Positions 17,754 through 25,769 of a DNA stretch of 64,000 bases are shown here, in pieces. The notes under the pieces were generated by a model, which did not search any database, had not been told where the DNA came from, and was given only the letters and a program-made list of their open reading frames with translations. The translations under genes were made by a program, and so were the position numbers. The stretch covers positions 4,464,001 to 4,528,000 of the forward strand of contig NZ_JAOBTQ010000001.1 in the NCBI RefSeq assembly GCF_033366695.1, written 5' to 3'. Every line of letters begins with the position of its first letter. Positions within the stretch are counted from its first letter, which is position 1. The DNA is from Streptomyces sp. SCL15-4. Its GTDB lineage: Bacteria > Actinomycetota > Actinomycetes > Streptomycetales > Streptomycetaceae.

Positions 17754-17910
17754 GGTAGATCGTTTGATCCCATTTGCCCGGCGCCACCACAGAGCGCGCC
17801 GTGTGGCGCGTACTCTCCTTTGCCGTGGCGGACCGCATCGAGGCGGTCGTGAGCGAATCACGGAGTTGACGGGCGCGTGCCGACGAGACTCCGGAAGGTT
17901 TCGCATTCGC

Positions 17911-20052
17911 ATGTCCGTGTCCAGTACCGACCAGATCGTCATGTCCGAGAACGAGAACGAACTCGACGTGACGAACGAGGTCATCGAGGCCCCCGAGGCC
18001 GCTGACACCACCCCCCAGACCACCTTCGCCGACCTCGGCCTCCCCGAGGGCATCGTGCGCAAGCTCGCGCAGAACGGCGTGACGACCCCCTTCCCGATCC
18101 AGGCCGCGACCATCCCGGACGCCCTGGACGGCAAGGACATCCTCGGCCGCGGCCGCACCGGCTCCGGCAAGACCCTCTCCTTCGGTCTGCCAACCCTGGC
18201 CCTGCTGGCCGACGGCCGCACCGAGAAGAAGCGGCCCCGCGCGGTCATCCTCACCCCGACCCGCGAGCTGGCCATGCAGGTCGCCGACGCCCTCCAGCCC
18301 TACGGCGACGTCCTCGGCCTGAAGATGAAGGTCGTCTGCGGCGGCACCTCGATGGGCAATCAGATCTACGCCCTGGAGCGCGGCGTCGACATCCTCGTCG
18401 CCACCCCGGGCCGCCTGCGCGACATCATCAACCGCGGCGCCTGCTCGCTGGAGGACGTGCGGATCGCCGTTCTCGACGAGGCCGACCAGATGTCCGACCT
18501 GGGCTTCCTGCCCGAGGTCACCGAGCTGCTCGACCAGGTGCCGGCCGGCGGCCAGCGCATGCTCTTCTCCGCCACGATGGAGAACGAGATCAAGACCCTG
18601 GTCGACCGCTACCTGAACGAGCCCGTCCTGCACGAGGTGGACGCGGCCCAGGGCGCGGTGACGACCATGTCGCACCACATCCTCATCGTGAAGCCCAAGG
18701 ACAAGGCGCCGGTCACCGCCGCGATCGCCTCCCGCAAGGGCCGCACGATCATCTTCGTCCGCACCCAGCTCGGCGCCGACCGCGTCGCCGAGCAGCTGCG
18801 CGACGCCGGGGTGAAGGCCGACGCGCTGCACGGCGGCATGACCCAGGGCGCCCGGACCCGGACCCTCGCGGACTTCAAGGACGGGTACGTGAACGTGCTC
18901 GTCGCCACCGACGTCGCCGCCCGCGGCATCCACGTCGACGGCATCGACCTGGTCCTGAACGTGGACCCGGCCGGCGACCACAAGGACTACCTGCACCGGG
19001 CCGGCCGTACCGCCCGCGCGGGCCGTACCGGCACGGTCGTCTCGCTCTCCCTGCCGCACCAGCGGCGCCAGATCTTCCGCCTGATGGAGGACGCCGGCGT
19101 CGACGCGGCCCGCCACATCATCCAGGGCGGCGCCGCCTTCGACCCGGAGGTCGCCGAGATCACCGGCGCCCGCTCCATGACCGAGGTCCAGTCCGAGTCC
19201 GCCGCCAACGCCGCCCAGCAGGCCGAGCGCGAGGTCGCCCAGCTCGCCAAGCAGCTGGAGCGCGCCCAGCGCCGCGCGGCCGAGCTGCGCGAGGAGGCCG
19301 ACCGGCTGGTCGCCCGGGTCGCCCGCGAGCGCGGCGAGGACCCGGAGACGGCGGTGGCCGAGGCCCAGGCGACGGCGGCGGAGCAGCTCGCCGTGGCCGA
19401 GGAGCCGGCCGAGCGCGAGACCGAGCGCGAGGAGCGCCCGGCGGCGGCGCCGTACGAGCGCCGGGAGCGGCGCGGCTTCGAGCGCCGTGACGACCGCCGC
19501 GACGACCGCCGCGACGACCGTGGCGAGCGCCGTCCGTTCGACCGGGACCGTGACCGCGGTTTCGAGCGCCGTGACGACCGTGGTGGCCGTGGTTTCGAGC
19601 GTCGTGACGACCGTCGTGACGACCGCGGTGGCCGTGGCTTCGAGCGTCGCGACGACCGTGGTGGCCGTGGTTTCGAGCGTCGTGACGACCGTCGTGACGA
19701 CCGTGGTGGCCGTGGCTTCGAGCGTCGTGACGAGCGCCGCGACGACCGTGGCGAGCGCCGTCCGTTCGAGCGCCGCGACGACCGTGGTGGCCGTGGTTTC
19801 GAGCGTCGTGACGACCGTCGTGACGACCGGGGCGGCTTCCGCCGGGAGGAGCGCGGTGGCTTCCGCCGTGACGAGCGCAGCGGCCACCGGGGCAGCGACC
19901 GTCCGTTCAACCGCGACCGCCGCGACGACCGCCCGGGCTTCCGCTCCGGCGGCCACGACCGCCCCTACGGCCGTCGTGACGACCACCGCGGCGGCACCGG
20001 CGGCTCCTTCGGCCGCCGCGAGGACAAGCCGCGCTGGAAGCGCAACGGCTGA
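17911..20052 (+). CDS. DEAD-box RNA helicase with RD/RG-rich repeat tail
   Basis: 713 residues. Q-motif region around 55-65, Walker A GRTGSGKT at 81-88, PTREL near 117, DEAD at 189-192, SAT near 222, VATDVAARGIH near 333 and HRAGRTARAGR near 364. After a coiled-coil-like Glu/Ala/Arg segment (about 440-500) the last 190 residues are tandem repeats built from GFERRDDR, RDDR and GGRG units, a disordered RNA-binding tail. Comparable helicases act in ribosome assembly and cold growth. ATG 17911 is chosen; ATG 17941 is an alternative. A long 5' leader is likely. Confidence 0.93.
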   Translation: MSVSSTDQIVMSENENELDVTNEVIEAPEAADTTPQTTFADLGLPEGIVRKLAQNGVTTPFPIQAATIPDALDGKDILGRGRTGSGKTLSFGLPTLALLADGRTEKKRPRAVILTPTRELAMQVADALQPYGDVLGLKMKVVCGGTSMGNQIYALERGVDILVATPGRLRDIINRGACSLEDVRIAVLDEADQMSDLGFLPEVTELLDQVPAGGQRMLFSATMENEIKTLVDRYLNEPVLHEVDAAQGAVTTMSHHILIVKPKDKAPVTAAIASRKGRTIIFVRTQLGADRVAEQLRDAGVKADALHGGMTQGARTRTLADFKDGYVNVLVATDVAARGIHVDGIDLVLNVDPAGDHKDYLHRAGRTARAGRTGTVVSLSLPHQRRQIFRLMEDAGVDAARHIIQGGAAFDPEVAEITGARSMTEVQSESAANAAQQAEREVAQLAKQLERAQRRAAELREEADRLVARVARERGEDPETAVAEAQATAAEQLAVAEEPAERETEREERPAAAPYERRERRGFERRDDRRDDRRDDRGERRPFDRDRDRGFERRDDRGGRGFERRDDRRDDRGGRGFERRDDRGGRGFERRDDRRDDRGGRGFERRDERRDDRGERRPFERRDDRGGRGFERRDDRRDDRGGFRREERGGFRRDERSGHRGSDRPFNRDRRDDRPGFRSGGHDRPYGRRDDHRGGTGGSFGRREDKPRWKRNG
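19480..19990 (+). repeat. Degenerate tandem repeats coding for the RDDR/GGRGFE tail
   Basis: Units such as cgtgacgaccgtcgtgac and ggtggccgtggtttcgag recur many times with near identity at the DNA level. The array is a candidate for slippage and length variation between strains. Confidence 0.85.
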
Positions 20053-20067
20053 CAGCCAGTGAGCTGA

Positions 20068-20105
20068 GGAAGGGCCCGTACGACACCGGTCGTACGGGCC
20101 CTTCC
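20068..20105 (+). terminator. Terminator of the DEAD-box helicase gene
   Basis: Perfect 17-bp stem (ggaagggcccgtacgac and its complement) with a 4-base loop, 15 bp after the stop codon. Confidence 0.85.
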
Positions 20106-20159
20106 GTGTCCCTGCCCAGTGGCGCATATCACACCGCCGGGCAGGGAATTGCTGGAGGC

Positions 20160-21677
20160 ATGACAGATGACGCGCGGGTGACCGGACAGCGGGCGGCTTC
20201 CGGCCCGTCGGACGAGGAGCGGCTGGCACAGCTCGGCTACACCCAGGTCCTCGCGCGCCGGATGTCGGCGTTCTCGAACTACGCCGTCTCCTTCACGATC
20301 ATCTCGGTCCTCTCCGGCTGTCTGACCCTCTACCTCTTCGGCATGACCACGGGCGGCCCGGCCGTGATCACCTGGGGCTGGGTCGCGGTCGGCCTGATGA
20401 CGCTGTTCGTGGGCCTGTCGATGGCCGAGATCTGCTCGGCGTACCCGACCTCGGCGGGCCTGTACTTCTGGGCCCACCGGCTGGCGCCGCCGCGTTCGGC
20501 GGCGGCCTGGGCGTGGTTCACGGGCTGGTTCAACGTGCTGGGCCAGGTGGCGGTGACCGCGGGCGTCGACTTCGGCGCGGCCTCCTTCCTGGGCGCCTAT
20601 CTGAACCTCCAGACCGGCTTCGAGGTGACCCCGGGCCGTACGGTGGCGCTGTTCGCGGCGATCCTCGTCCTGCACGGCCTGCTGAACACCTTCGGCGTGC
20701 GGATCGTGGCGTTCCTGAACGGCGTGAGCGTGTGGTGGCATGTCCTCGGCGTCGCGGTGATCACCGGCGCGCTCGCGCTGGTCCCCGACCACCACCAGCC
20801 GGCGTCCTTCGTCTTCACCCGCTTCGTCAACGAGACGGGCTGGGGCAGCGGCCCGTACGTGGTCCTGCTGGGGCTGCTGATGGCCCAGTACACCTTCACC
20901 GGCTACGACGCCTCCGCGCATATGACCGAGGAGACCCGGGACGCCGCCACCGCGGGCCCGAAGGGCATCGTCCGCTCGATCTGGACGTCCTGGATCGCCG
21001 GCTTCGTGCTCCTGCTGGGCTTCACCTTCGCCATCCAGTCCTACGACGCCTCACTCGCCTCCCCCACCGGCGCCCCGCCCGCCCAGATCCTCCTGGACGC
21101 CCTCGGCGCCACGGCCGGCAAACTGCTCCTGCTGGTGGTGATCGGCGCCCAGCTCTTCTGCGGCATGGCCTCCGTCACCGCCAACAGCCGTATGATCTAC
21201 GCCTTTTCCCGGGACGGCGCGCTGCCGTTCTCCCGCCTCTGGCGCACGGTCGGCCCGCGCACCCGCACCCCCGTGGCGGCGGTCTGGCTGGCCGCCCTCG
21301 GCGCGCTGGTCCTCGGCCTGCCCTACCTGATCAACACGACGGCCTACGCGGCGGTGACCTCGATTGCGGTGATCGGCCTGTACATCGCCTACGTCATCCC
21401 GACCTTCCTGCGGGTCCGCAGGGGTGCCGCGTTCGACCGCGGCCCCTGGCACCTGGGCCGCTGGTCCGGCGTGGTCGGAGTGGTCGCGGTGACGTGGGTG
21501 CTGGTGATCACTGTCCTGTTCATGCTGCCGCAGGTCTCCCCGGTCACCTGGCGGACCTTCAACTACGCCCCGGTGGCCGTCCTGGCCGTCCTCGGCTTCG
21601 CGGCGGTGTGGTGGCTGGCCTCGGCCCGCCACTGGTTCCTGTCCGTCGACCCGGCCCCCACACCGGCCGAAAAGTGA
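20160..21677 (+). CDS. APC-family amino-acid permease
   Basis: 505 residues with about 12 hydrophobic segments from residue 35 on. The N-terminal part (YTQVLARRMSAFSNYAVSF, then GGPAVITWGWV near 80) is typical of the APC superfamily, amino acid/GABA permease branch. It would import an amino acid or amine by cation symport; the substrate is not inferable. The start ATG 20160 directly follows GGAGGC, an unusually short spacing, but this start matches homologues I remember. Confidence 0.88.
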   Translation: MTDDARVTGQRAASGPSDEERLAQLGYTQVLARRMSAFSNYAVSFTIISVLSGCLTLYLFGMTTGGPAVITWGWVAVGLMTLFVGLSMAEICSAYPTSAGLYFWAHRLAPPRSAAAWAWFTGWFNVLGQVAVTAGVDFGAASFLGAYLNLQTGFEVTPGRTVALFAAILVLHGLLNTFGVRIVAFLNGVSVWWHVLGVAVITGALALVPDHHQPASFVFTRFVNETGWGSGPYVVLLGLLMAQYTFTGYDASAHMTEETRDAATAGPKGIVRSIWTSWIAGFVLLLGFTFAIQSYDASLASPTGAPPAQILLDALGATAGKLLLLVVIGAQLFCGMASVTANSRMIYAFSRDGALPFSRLWRTVGPRTRTPVAAVWLAALGALVLGLPYLINTTAYAAVTSIAVIGLYIAYVIPTFLRVRRGAAFDRGPWHLGRWSGVVGVVAVTWVLVITVLFMLPQVSPVTWRTFNYAPVAVLAVLGFAAVWWLASARHWFLSVDPAPTPAEK

Positions 21678-21776
21678 CCATCAGCCCCCTCCCGCCCCCC
21701 GCGACGCGGCCGTGTCCCCGATACCCGATCGGCGACACGCCCCCGTCCGGCTATGCTCGGACAAGCAACATCGCCC

Positions 21777-21849
21777 GGGCCCTTAGCTCAATTGGCAGAG
21801 CAGTGGACTTTTAATCCATTGGTTGTGGGTTCGAGTCCCACAGGGCCTA
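21777..21849 (+). tRNA. tRNA-Lys (UUU), prophage attachment gene
   Basis: 73 bases with discriminator A. The acceptor pairs with one G-U at position 1-72; the anticodon loop CTTTTAA gives anticodon TTT, and the T-arm GTGGGTTCGAGTCCCAC is intact. The prophage begins immediately downstream, so the 3' half is the likely attB/attL core. Confidence 0.96.
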
Positions 21850-21850
21850 C
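21820..21850. other. Probable attL (tRNA-Lys 3' end)
   Basis: Inference: tyrosine integrases of actinophages usually recombine within the 3' part of a tRNA gene, and the integrase gene of this element lies at its far right end. The matching attR copy would lie beyond base 64000, so the core cannot be delimited here. Confidence 0.55.
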
Positions 21851-21855
21851 CGCAT

Positions 21856-21890
21856 CGCCCCCAGCTCAGAGCAGGATCGAGCTGGGGGCG
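21856..21890 (+). terminator. Terminator after tRNA-Lys
   Basis: Perfect 12-bp stem cgcccccagctc / gagctgggggcg, 11-base loop, with TTTT 6 bases further on. It may be host or phage sequence depending on the att crossover point. Confidence 0.75.
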
Positions 21891-21961
21891 AGTCCGTTTT
21901 AGGGGGGTTTCATGATCGCATGCTGGCCCGCTGCTGGCCCGAGGGGTCGCGGCAAACGAGA

Positions 21962-21993
21962 CCGGGCGGCCACCCGCGAGGGTGGCCGCCCGG
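21962..21993. terminator. Strong 14-bp hairpin with GCGA tetraloop
   Basis: Perfect stem ccgggcggccaccc / gggtggccgcccgg with a GNRA-type loop. It would insulate the tRNA and the prophage end from each other. Confidence 0.6.
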
Positions 21994-22056
21994 CTCCGCC
22001 TCGGCGTCCTCTCCGGGCCGTAGCCCAACGCCTCGGCGGTCTGAGGGGGCAGAGAT

Positions 22057-22072
22057 TTAGGGTCGACCCTAA
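22057..22072. promoter_or_regulatory. 16-bp palindromic operator candidate before the small XRE gene
   Basis: TTAGGGTCGACCCTAA is a perfect palindrome, 34 bp upstream of the GTG start of the XRE gene. Placement and symmetry suit a dimeric repressor, possibly the XRE product itself. Confidence 0.55.
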
Positions 22073-22106
22073 TCACAGGTGATCACGCGGTCGAGAACGT
22101 GGACCC

Positions 22107-22343
22107 GTGCCACGCCCCACCCCGCCCGACGCCCGGGTCCTCGCCCGCCGTCGCGCCGTGGGTGATCAGATCCGCCGCGTGCGCTTGGCACACCACCTGA
22201 GCCAGCGTGATGTCTGCGAGCGGACCGGGATCGACATGGCGTCATACAGCCGCATCGAGCAGGGCCACGCCTCACCTCTGCTGGACACCTTGATCCGGAT
22301 CGCCGATGCCATCGGTGTTCCTCTGGGTGATCTCGTTGGATGA
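22107..22343 (+). CDS. XRE-family transcriptional regulator (78 aa)
   Basis: One helix-turn-helix over residues 17-75 (QIRRVRLAHHLSQRDVCERT, then MASYSRIEQGHASP) and little else, so it is a stand-alone DNA-binding protein. Start GTG 22107. It is preceded by a perfect palindrome (22057-22072) and followed directly after the stop codon by a terminator. It is divergent in function from the minus-strand cargo operon that ends downstream of it. Confidence 0.85.
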   Translation: MPRPTPPDARVLARRRAVGDQIRRVRLAHHLSQRDVCERTGIDMASYSRIEQGHASPLLDTLIRIADAIGVPLGDLVG

Positions 22344-22375
22344 CGGCCGTCCCTGACGGGGGGCAGGGACGGCCG
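22344..22375 (+). terminator. Terminator of the XRE gene
   Basis: Perfect 12-bp stem cggccgtccctg / cagggacggccg that begins at the base after the stop codon; 8-base loop. Confidence 0.75.
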
Positions 22376-22472
22376 CTCGTCTCCAGCGCGGGGCCCGCGC
22401 CGTCGTCCGAGGCATCGCGCTGGAGATCTGACCGTGCCCGGCGGCGGCTGGCAGTGCTGCTGGGCACGGGGC

Positions 22473-23171
22473 TCATCTCATCGCTCGGATCATCGCGGTC
22501 TCCTCGTCGGCCAGGGCGTCGAGGTCAGTCACGGGGGTGACGCCTTCCAAGGTGATCACTAGGCGGGCGGCGAGGGTCCAGCGGATGCGTCTCGTGTCCG
22601 TGAACGCGACGCGGTGCAGGCCCTCACCGTCCTCGGGCCCGGGGACTCGTTCAAGGGTGAGCGGGTCGTAGACCGTACCGGCCACCCCCCAGACCGGCGT
22701 GCGCTCCACCAGCGCAGCCGCCCAGCCGCGGCGGTGGAGCGGTGGGCAGTGTTCGACGGCGAGCCGGGCGCAGACGGCGTGCACCGGTGGAGACGCCGTC
22801 GGCTCACCGGCGTAGAGGGCCTGGCGGGCGCCGGCGGCGAGGAAGAGCGTGCGCGCGTCCTTCCGGGTCCCGACCGTGGGCCCGCCGCAGAGCTGGCAGA
22901 GCAGGCGGCTCATCGCCTGCCGCTGCCGCAGCGCGTGAACGAGTCCGTGCCGCGGCCGGCCGCCCCGGGTGGCCGGCATCCGCATCCACGGCACGCCGTA
23001 GTGCCGCTCGACCTCCGTCTCGCCTCGGAGGCCGAGTTCCGTTCCTCCGAGGCGCCGGACCTTGGCCAGAGGCTGGGGCGGGATCTGCTCCTTGGACCAG
23101 GTCGTGATGAAGGGAACGGGGGTGCCGTCCCAGTACCGGACGGGCCGGATCGGGCTGGTGGCTGTGGTCAT
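22473..23171 (-). CDS. Unknown protein with CQLC motif, last gene of the RsbW-like operon
   Basis: 232 residues. N-terminal part RYWDGTPVPFITTWSKEQ, then CQLCGG at 92-97, then a C-terminal region of mixed beta character. I do not recognise the family. Its ATG overlaps the stop codon of the preceding gene (ATGA), so it is translationally coupled to it. The single CxxC plus two more cysteines (near 138 and 146) could bind a metal. Confidence 0.75.
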   Translation of the reverse strand: MTTATSPIRPVRYWDGTPVPFITTWSKEQIPPQPLAKVRRLGGTELGLRGETEVERHYGVPWMRMPATRGGRPRHGLVHALRQRQAMSRLLCQLCGGPTVGTRKDARTLFLAAGARQALYAGEPTASPPVHAVCARLAVEHCPPLHRRGWAAALVERTPVWGVAGTVYDPLTLERVPGPEDGEGLHRVAFTDTRRIRWTLAARLVITLEGVTPVTDLDALADEETAMIRAMR

Positions 23172-23641
23172 CGGGTGCTCGCCCTCCCGGTCAGGCACCG
23201 CAGGTGGGCGTACCCGATGCTGTGCCTGGTGGTGCCCTCCCACTTCACGGGGCCCACCAGCTCCGTCGGCAGCAGCGGTGCGGGGCAGACGACGCACTCG
23301 GGCTTCTTCCCGATGGCCTGCGCAGTCCGCTCGTGCAGGAGACGGCGGCCGTGACCGACGTAGCAGGTCTGACGCTGCCGGCAGGCCGTGCAGACGGTGT
23401 AGTGGGTGTGCCAGTCCGCCCAGGTGAGGTACCAGGCGAGCCGGGCCGAGTAGCAGCGCTGGCAGGCCAGGCGGCGGAGCGCGGCTGAGGGGGCCAGTTC
23501 TACGGCGGTGGCGTCCGCCGGACGGGTGCACCAGACGCATGCCTCGCCGGCCGCGGCCGTCGCGGGTAGGCGCCGGGGTACCTCGTACCAGGAGAGGCAC
23601 TCGTGCACGTCGTAGAGCACTGCGGGGATCTGCACGGTCAT
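23168..23641 (-). CDS. Cys-rich protein with four CxxC motifs
   Basis: 157 residues. CxxC pairs at 35-38, 60-63, 84-87 and 116-119 suggest two zinc sites. The pattern CxWC, ATAVxL, CxRC, CxxC is shared with the upstream protein (23638-23976), so the two are likely paralogues. It overlaps both neighbours by 4 bp. No known family recognised; treble-clef or zinc-ribbon-like folding is inference. Confidence 0.75.
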   Translation of the reverse strand: MTVQIPAVLYDVHECLSWYEVPRRLPATAAAGEACVWCTRPADATAVELAPSAALRRLACQRCYSARLAWYLTWADWHTHYTVCTACRQRQTCYVGHGRRLLHERTAQAIGKKPECVVCPAPLLPTELVGPVKWEGTTRHSIGYAHLRCLTGRASTR

Positions 23642-23976
23642 CGGGGCAGCTCCAGAAGCAGAGTCCGCAGAGCCTGCATGACCGGGCAGGGCTTCAGGTC
23701 GTAGACGCACTGCGGGCAGGGGCCGGGGTGGGCGATGTACGCCTGGGCCGCGGCCCGCAGGGTGCACCGGTGGCAGCCGCGGAGGAAGAGCGTGATGCCG
23801 CCCTGGGCCGGGCGCTCCCCGAGGTCCACGGCGGTGGCGATGGACAGCCGCGTGGCGCACCAGGTGCACTCAGCTCCGCGCGCCTTGGCGGCGGGGAGGT
23901 CGTCCAGGGCTGGCAGGGGGAGCAGGGGGCGTAGATCTGCGGGGATGCGGGACAGGGTCCTCGGGGTGGACGTCAT
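23638..23976 (-). CDS. Cys-rich protein with three CxxC motifs
   Basis: 112 residues with CxxC at 37-40, 68-71 and 87-90, plus a lone Cys at 97. Order and spacing resemble the next gene's product. The ATG overlaps the stop of the ATPase gene, and its stop overlaps the next ATG. Function unknown; likely part of a complex with the neighbouring gene products. Confidence 0.75.
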   Translation of the reverse strand: MTSTPRTLSRIPADLRPLLPLPALDDLPAAKARGAECTWCATRLSIATAVDLGERPAQGGITLFLRGCHRCTLRAAAQAYIAHPGPCPQCVYDLKPCPVMQALRTLLLELPR

Positions 23977-24383
23977 GCCCGCTCCTCAACGGTGGACAGG
24001 TCGGCCCACACCTGCTTCTCCCAGGGCCAGCGGGTGTAGCCCCAGCTCTTGGTGATGGCGTCCACCACCGCCAGCCCGCGCCCGGCGGTGGCGAGGGGGC
24101 CTGCGGTCCGGATGTCGGGACAGGCCTCAGGGTGCCTGTCGATGACGATGACCCGGACGGCGTCCGACGGCAGCCGGCGAACGATGACCCGGACGGTCGG
24201 TGTCTCGGTGTGCTGGACCGCGTTGGTCACCAGCTCGGTCACGACGAGCGCGGCATCGGCCAGCACGTCGAGCAGGCCCCAGTCCTTGAGGACGTCGATG
24301 ACGAAGTGCCGCGCGTCCGGCGCGGCAGATGTCTGCCGGGGTAGTACGCGGACCTGCGGCAGGTGCCTGCGCTCCACGGCCAT
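23973..24383 (-). CDS. RsbW-like ATP-binding protein (HATPase_c)
   Basis: 136 residues. GHKL-type ATP-binding fold: N box ELVTNAVQH at 50-58, G1 aspartate in VIDRHP near 82, G2 GRGLAVVDA at 101-109. Such stand-alone domains are the anti-sigma/serine kinase-like proteins abundant in Streptomyces. ATG 24383 has GGAGG 9 bases upstream and is preferred to a further upstream start. It is the first gene of a four-gene operon with ATGA overlaps. No sigma factor or anti-anti-sigma gene is adjacent, so its target is unknown. Confidence 0.85.
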   Translation of the reverse strand: MAVERRHLPQVRVLPRQTSAAPDARHFVIDVLKDWGLLDVLADAALVVTELVTNAVQHTETPTVRVIVRRLPSDAVRVIVIDRHPEACPDIRTAGPLATAGRGLAVVDAITKSWGYTRWPWEKQVWADLSTVEERA

Positions 24384-24485
24384 AGCGGCACGCCTCCACG
24401 GTCTAGTGATCCAACTCACAAGACGACTGTATGGAGGCGTACAACCTGTCATCCGAGCTGTCAGCTCGGGTGAACCACAGGCTCG

Positions 24486-25688
24486 TCAGACCAGGCCGAT
24501 CCTCTCCGCCAGCTGCTCGGCCTGGCGTGCGTGCATCGCCCGGGCCCGCCGGATCACCGTCAGCACCAGCTGGCGCGCGAGCGCGGTCCGCGCGAGATCT
24601 TCTGGTGCGATCGCCTCAAGGCCGATCAGGGCCAACAGGGTTGCGGCGTCATCTCGCCGCTGGCTGTGGCACGCTGCCACCTCAAGACCGAACGTGAACT
24701 CCCGTTCCAGACTCGGCAGACCGCTGGTGTCGATGGCATCGGCGGTGTGCAGCGCCTCGCCCGTCTCGCCGGCCTCCATCTCGATGGACAGCGCATGAAG
24801 TGCCACGTTGGTGGGACCGAACACGGTCCAGCCGACGTTGCTGTGGTCAGGTACCGCACGAGCCGCCCGCGCCGCGTGCTCCCGCAATCGGTGTCGGGCT
24901 TCCCACCAGCGCCGTTGACGTGCCGCGCCCACCACGGCAACAAGATGAAGCGCGCCGCTCATCGCGGTCCGCTCGACCTCAGGCAGCCGTACGCCGGCCA
25001 CCTGCTCGGCTGCTCGCAGCGCCAGTTCCTCTGCTTCACCAGGCTGGTCGGCGGCGAGGAGTACGTGCCCCAAGTTCCACTGGGCGGCGGCGATGCGCAG
25101 CGGGTCGTCGGCGTCCTCTGCGGCACGCATGGCACGGTCGGCGGCGATGGTGGCAAGGTCGACACGGCCGGTACGCCGGAGATATGAGCGGAGGAGACAG
25201 TAGAGATCGACGGAGGCGCGGAGCACTGCGCGCCGCTCGGCCGCGTCCGTTCCAGCGCGTGCGGCACGTACGGCGTGCTCCATGTCGGCGACCAAACCGG
25301 GCAGTGTCTCGGCGGCCTTGGTGAAGCGATCGCCGTCGCTCTGCCAGCTCCTCCAAGCGGCCTCGACCCGGTCCCGTAGTACGGCCGAAGACACGGGCGC
25401 CGTACTGCGGGCTGGTCCGTATCCGAGGAGGGCACGGCCGACGGCGACTTCCGCCGTGTCCGTGGGCTGCTGTTCGGCCGGTGGTCGATCGGACAGCAGT
25501 GCGGCGGCGGGCACGCCCAGCTCCTGGGCGAGCGCGTACAGGATCGGCAACGAGGGCACCTTCAATCCGCGTTCGATCTGGGACAGGTAGTCCGGAGAGA
25601 TCCCGACCAGCCCCGCGACTGCGTCCTGCCGGCGCCCTCCGCGGTAGTGCCGGATCCGGTCCCCGATGGGGAGGTCTGCTGCAACCAT
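24486..25688 (-). CDS. XRE-family regulator with TPR-like C-terminus
   Basis: 400 residues. N-terminal helix-turn-helix at about 8-60 (IGDRIRHYRGGRRQDAVAGL, then SPDYLSQIERG), followed by an alpha-helical region of about 300 residues with TPR-like pairs (ADRAMRAAEDADDPLRIA, AAQWNLGHVLLAA). This architecture is common in Streptomyces next to stand-alone ATP-binding proteins, and some such proteins sense peptides. ATG 25688 has GGAGTGG upstream. It is divergent from the HAD phosphatase gene with an 81-bp shared promoter region. Confidence 0.85.
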   Translation of the reverse strand: MVAADLPIGDRIRHYRGGRRQDAVAGLVGISPDYLSQIERGLKVPSLPILYALAQELGVPAAALLSDRPPAEQQPTDTAEVAVGRALLGYGPARSTAPVSSAVLRDRVEAAWRSWQSDGDRFTKAAETLPGLVADMEHAVRAARAGTDAAERRAVLRASVDLYCLLRSYLRRTGRVDLATIAADRAMRAAEDADDPLRIAAAQWNLGHVLLAADQPGEAEELALRAAEQVAGVRLPEVERTAMSGALHLVAVVGAARQRRWWEARHRLREHAARAARAVPDHSNVGWTVFGPTNVALHALSIEMEAGETGEALHTADAIDTSGLPSLEREFTFGLEVAACHSQRRDDAATLLALIGLEAIAPEDLARTALARQLVLTVIRRARAMHARQAEQLAERIGLV

Positions 25689-25769
25689 GCGCCCACTCCT
25701 CGCTCCGTGTTCCGAGCGTAGGGTGCCGGATGCGCGGGGACCCTGCTGTTCCGAAGAGAGGAGGCCCCG

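Noticed and set aside
19480..19990. Possible CRISPR array
   Set aside because: Repeats are in-frame coding units without unique spacers.
17710..20229. 839-codon minus-strand frame opposite the DEAD-box helicase
   Set aside because: Ala/Val/Thr repeats mirror the RDDR repeats on the other strand.
21700..21776. Clear promoter for tRNA-Lys
   Set aside because: A TATGCT near 21752 fits a -10, but no convincing -35 lies at the correct distance.
21783..22076. 97-codon minus-strand frame over tRNA-Lys
   Set aside because: It ends by translating the antisense of the tRNA; frames of this kind recur as false proteins at tRNA genes.
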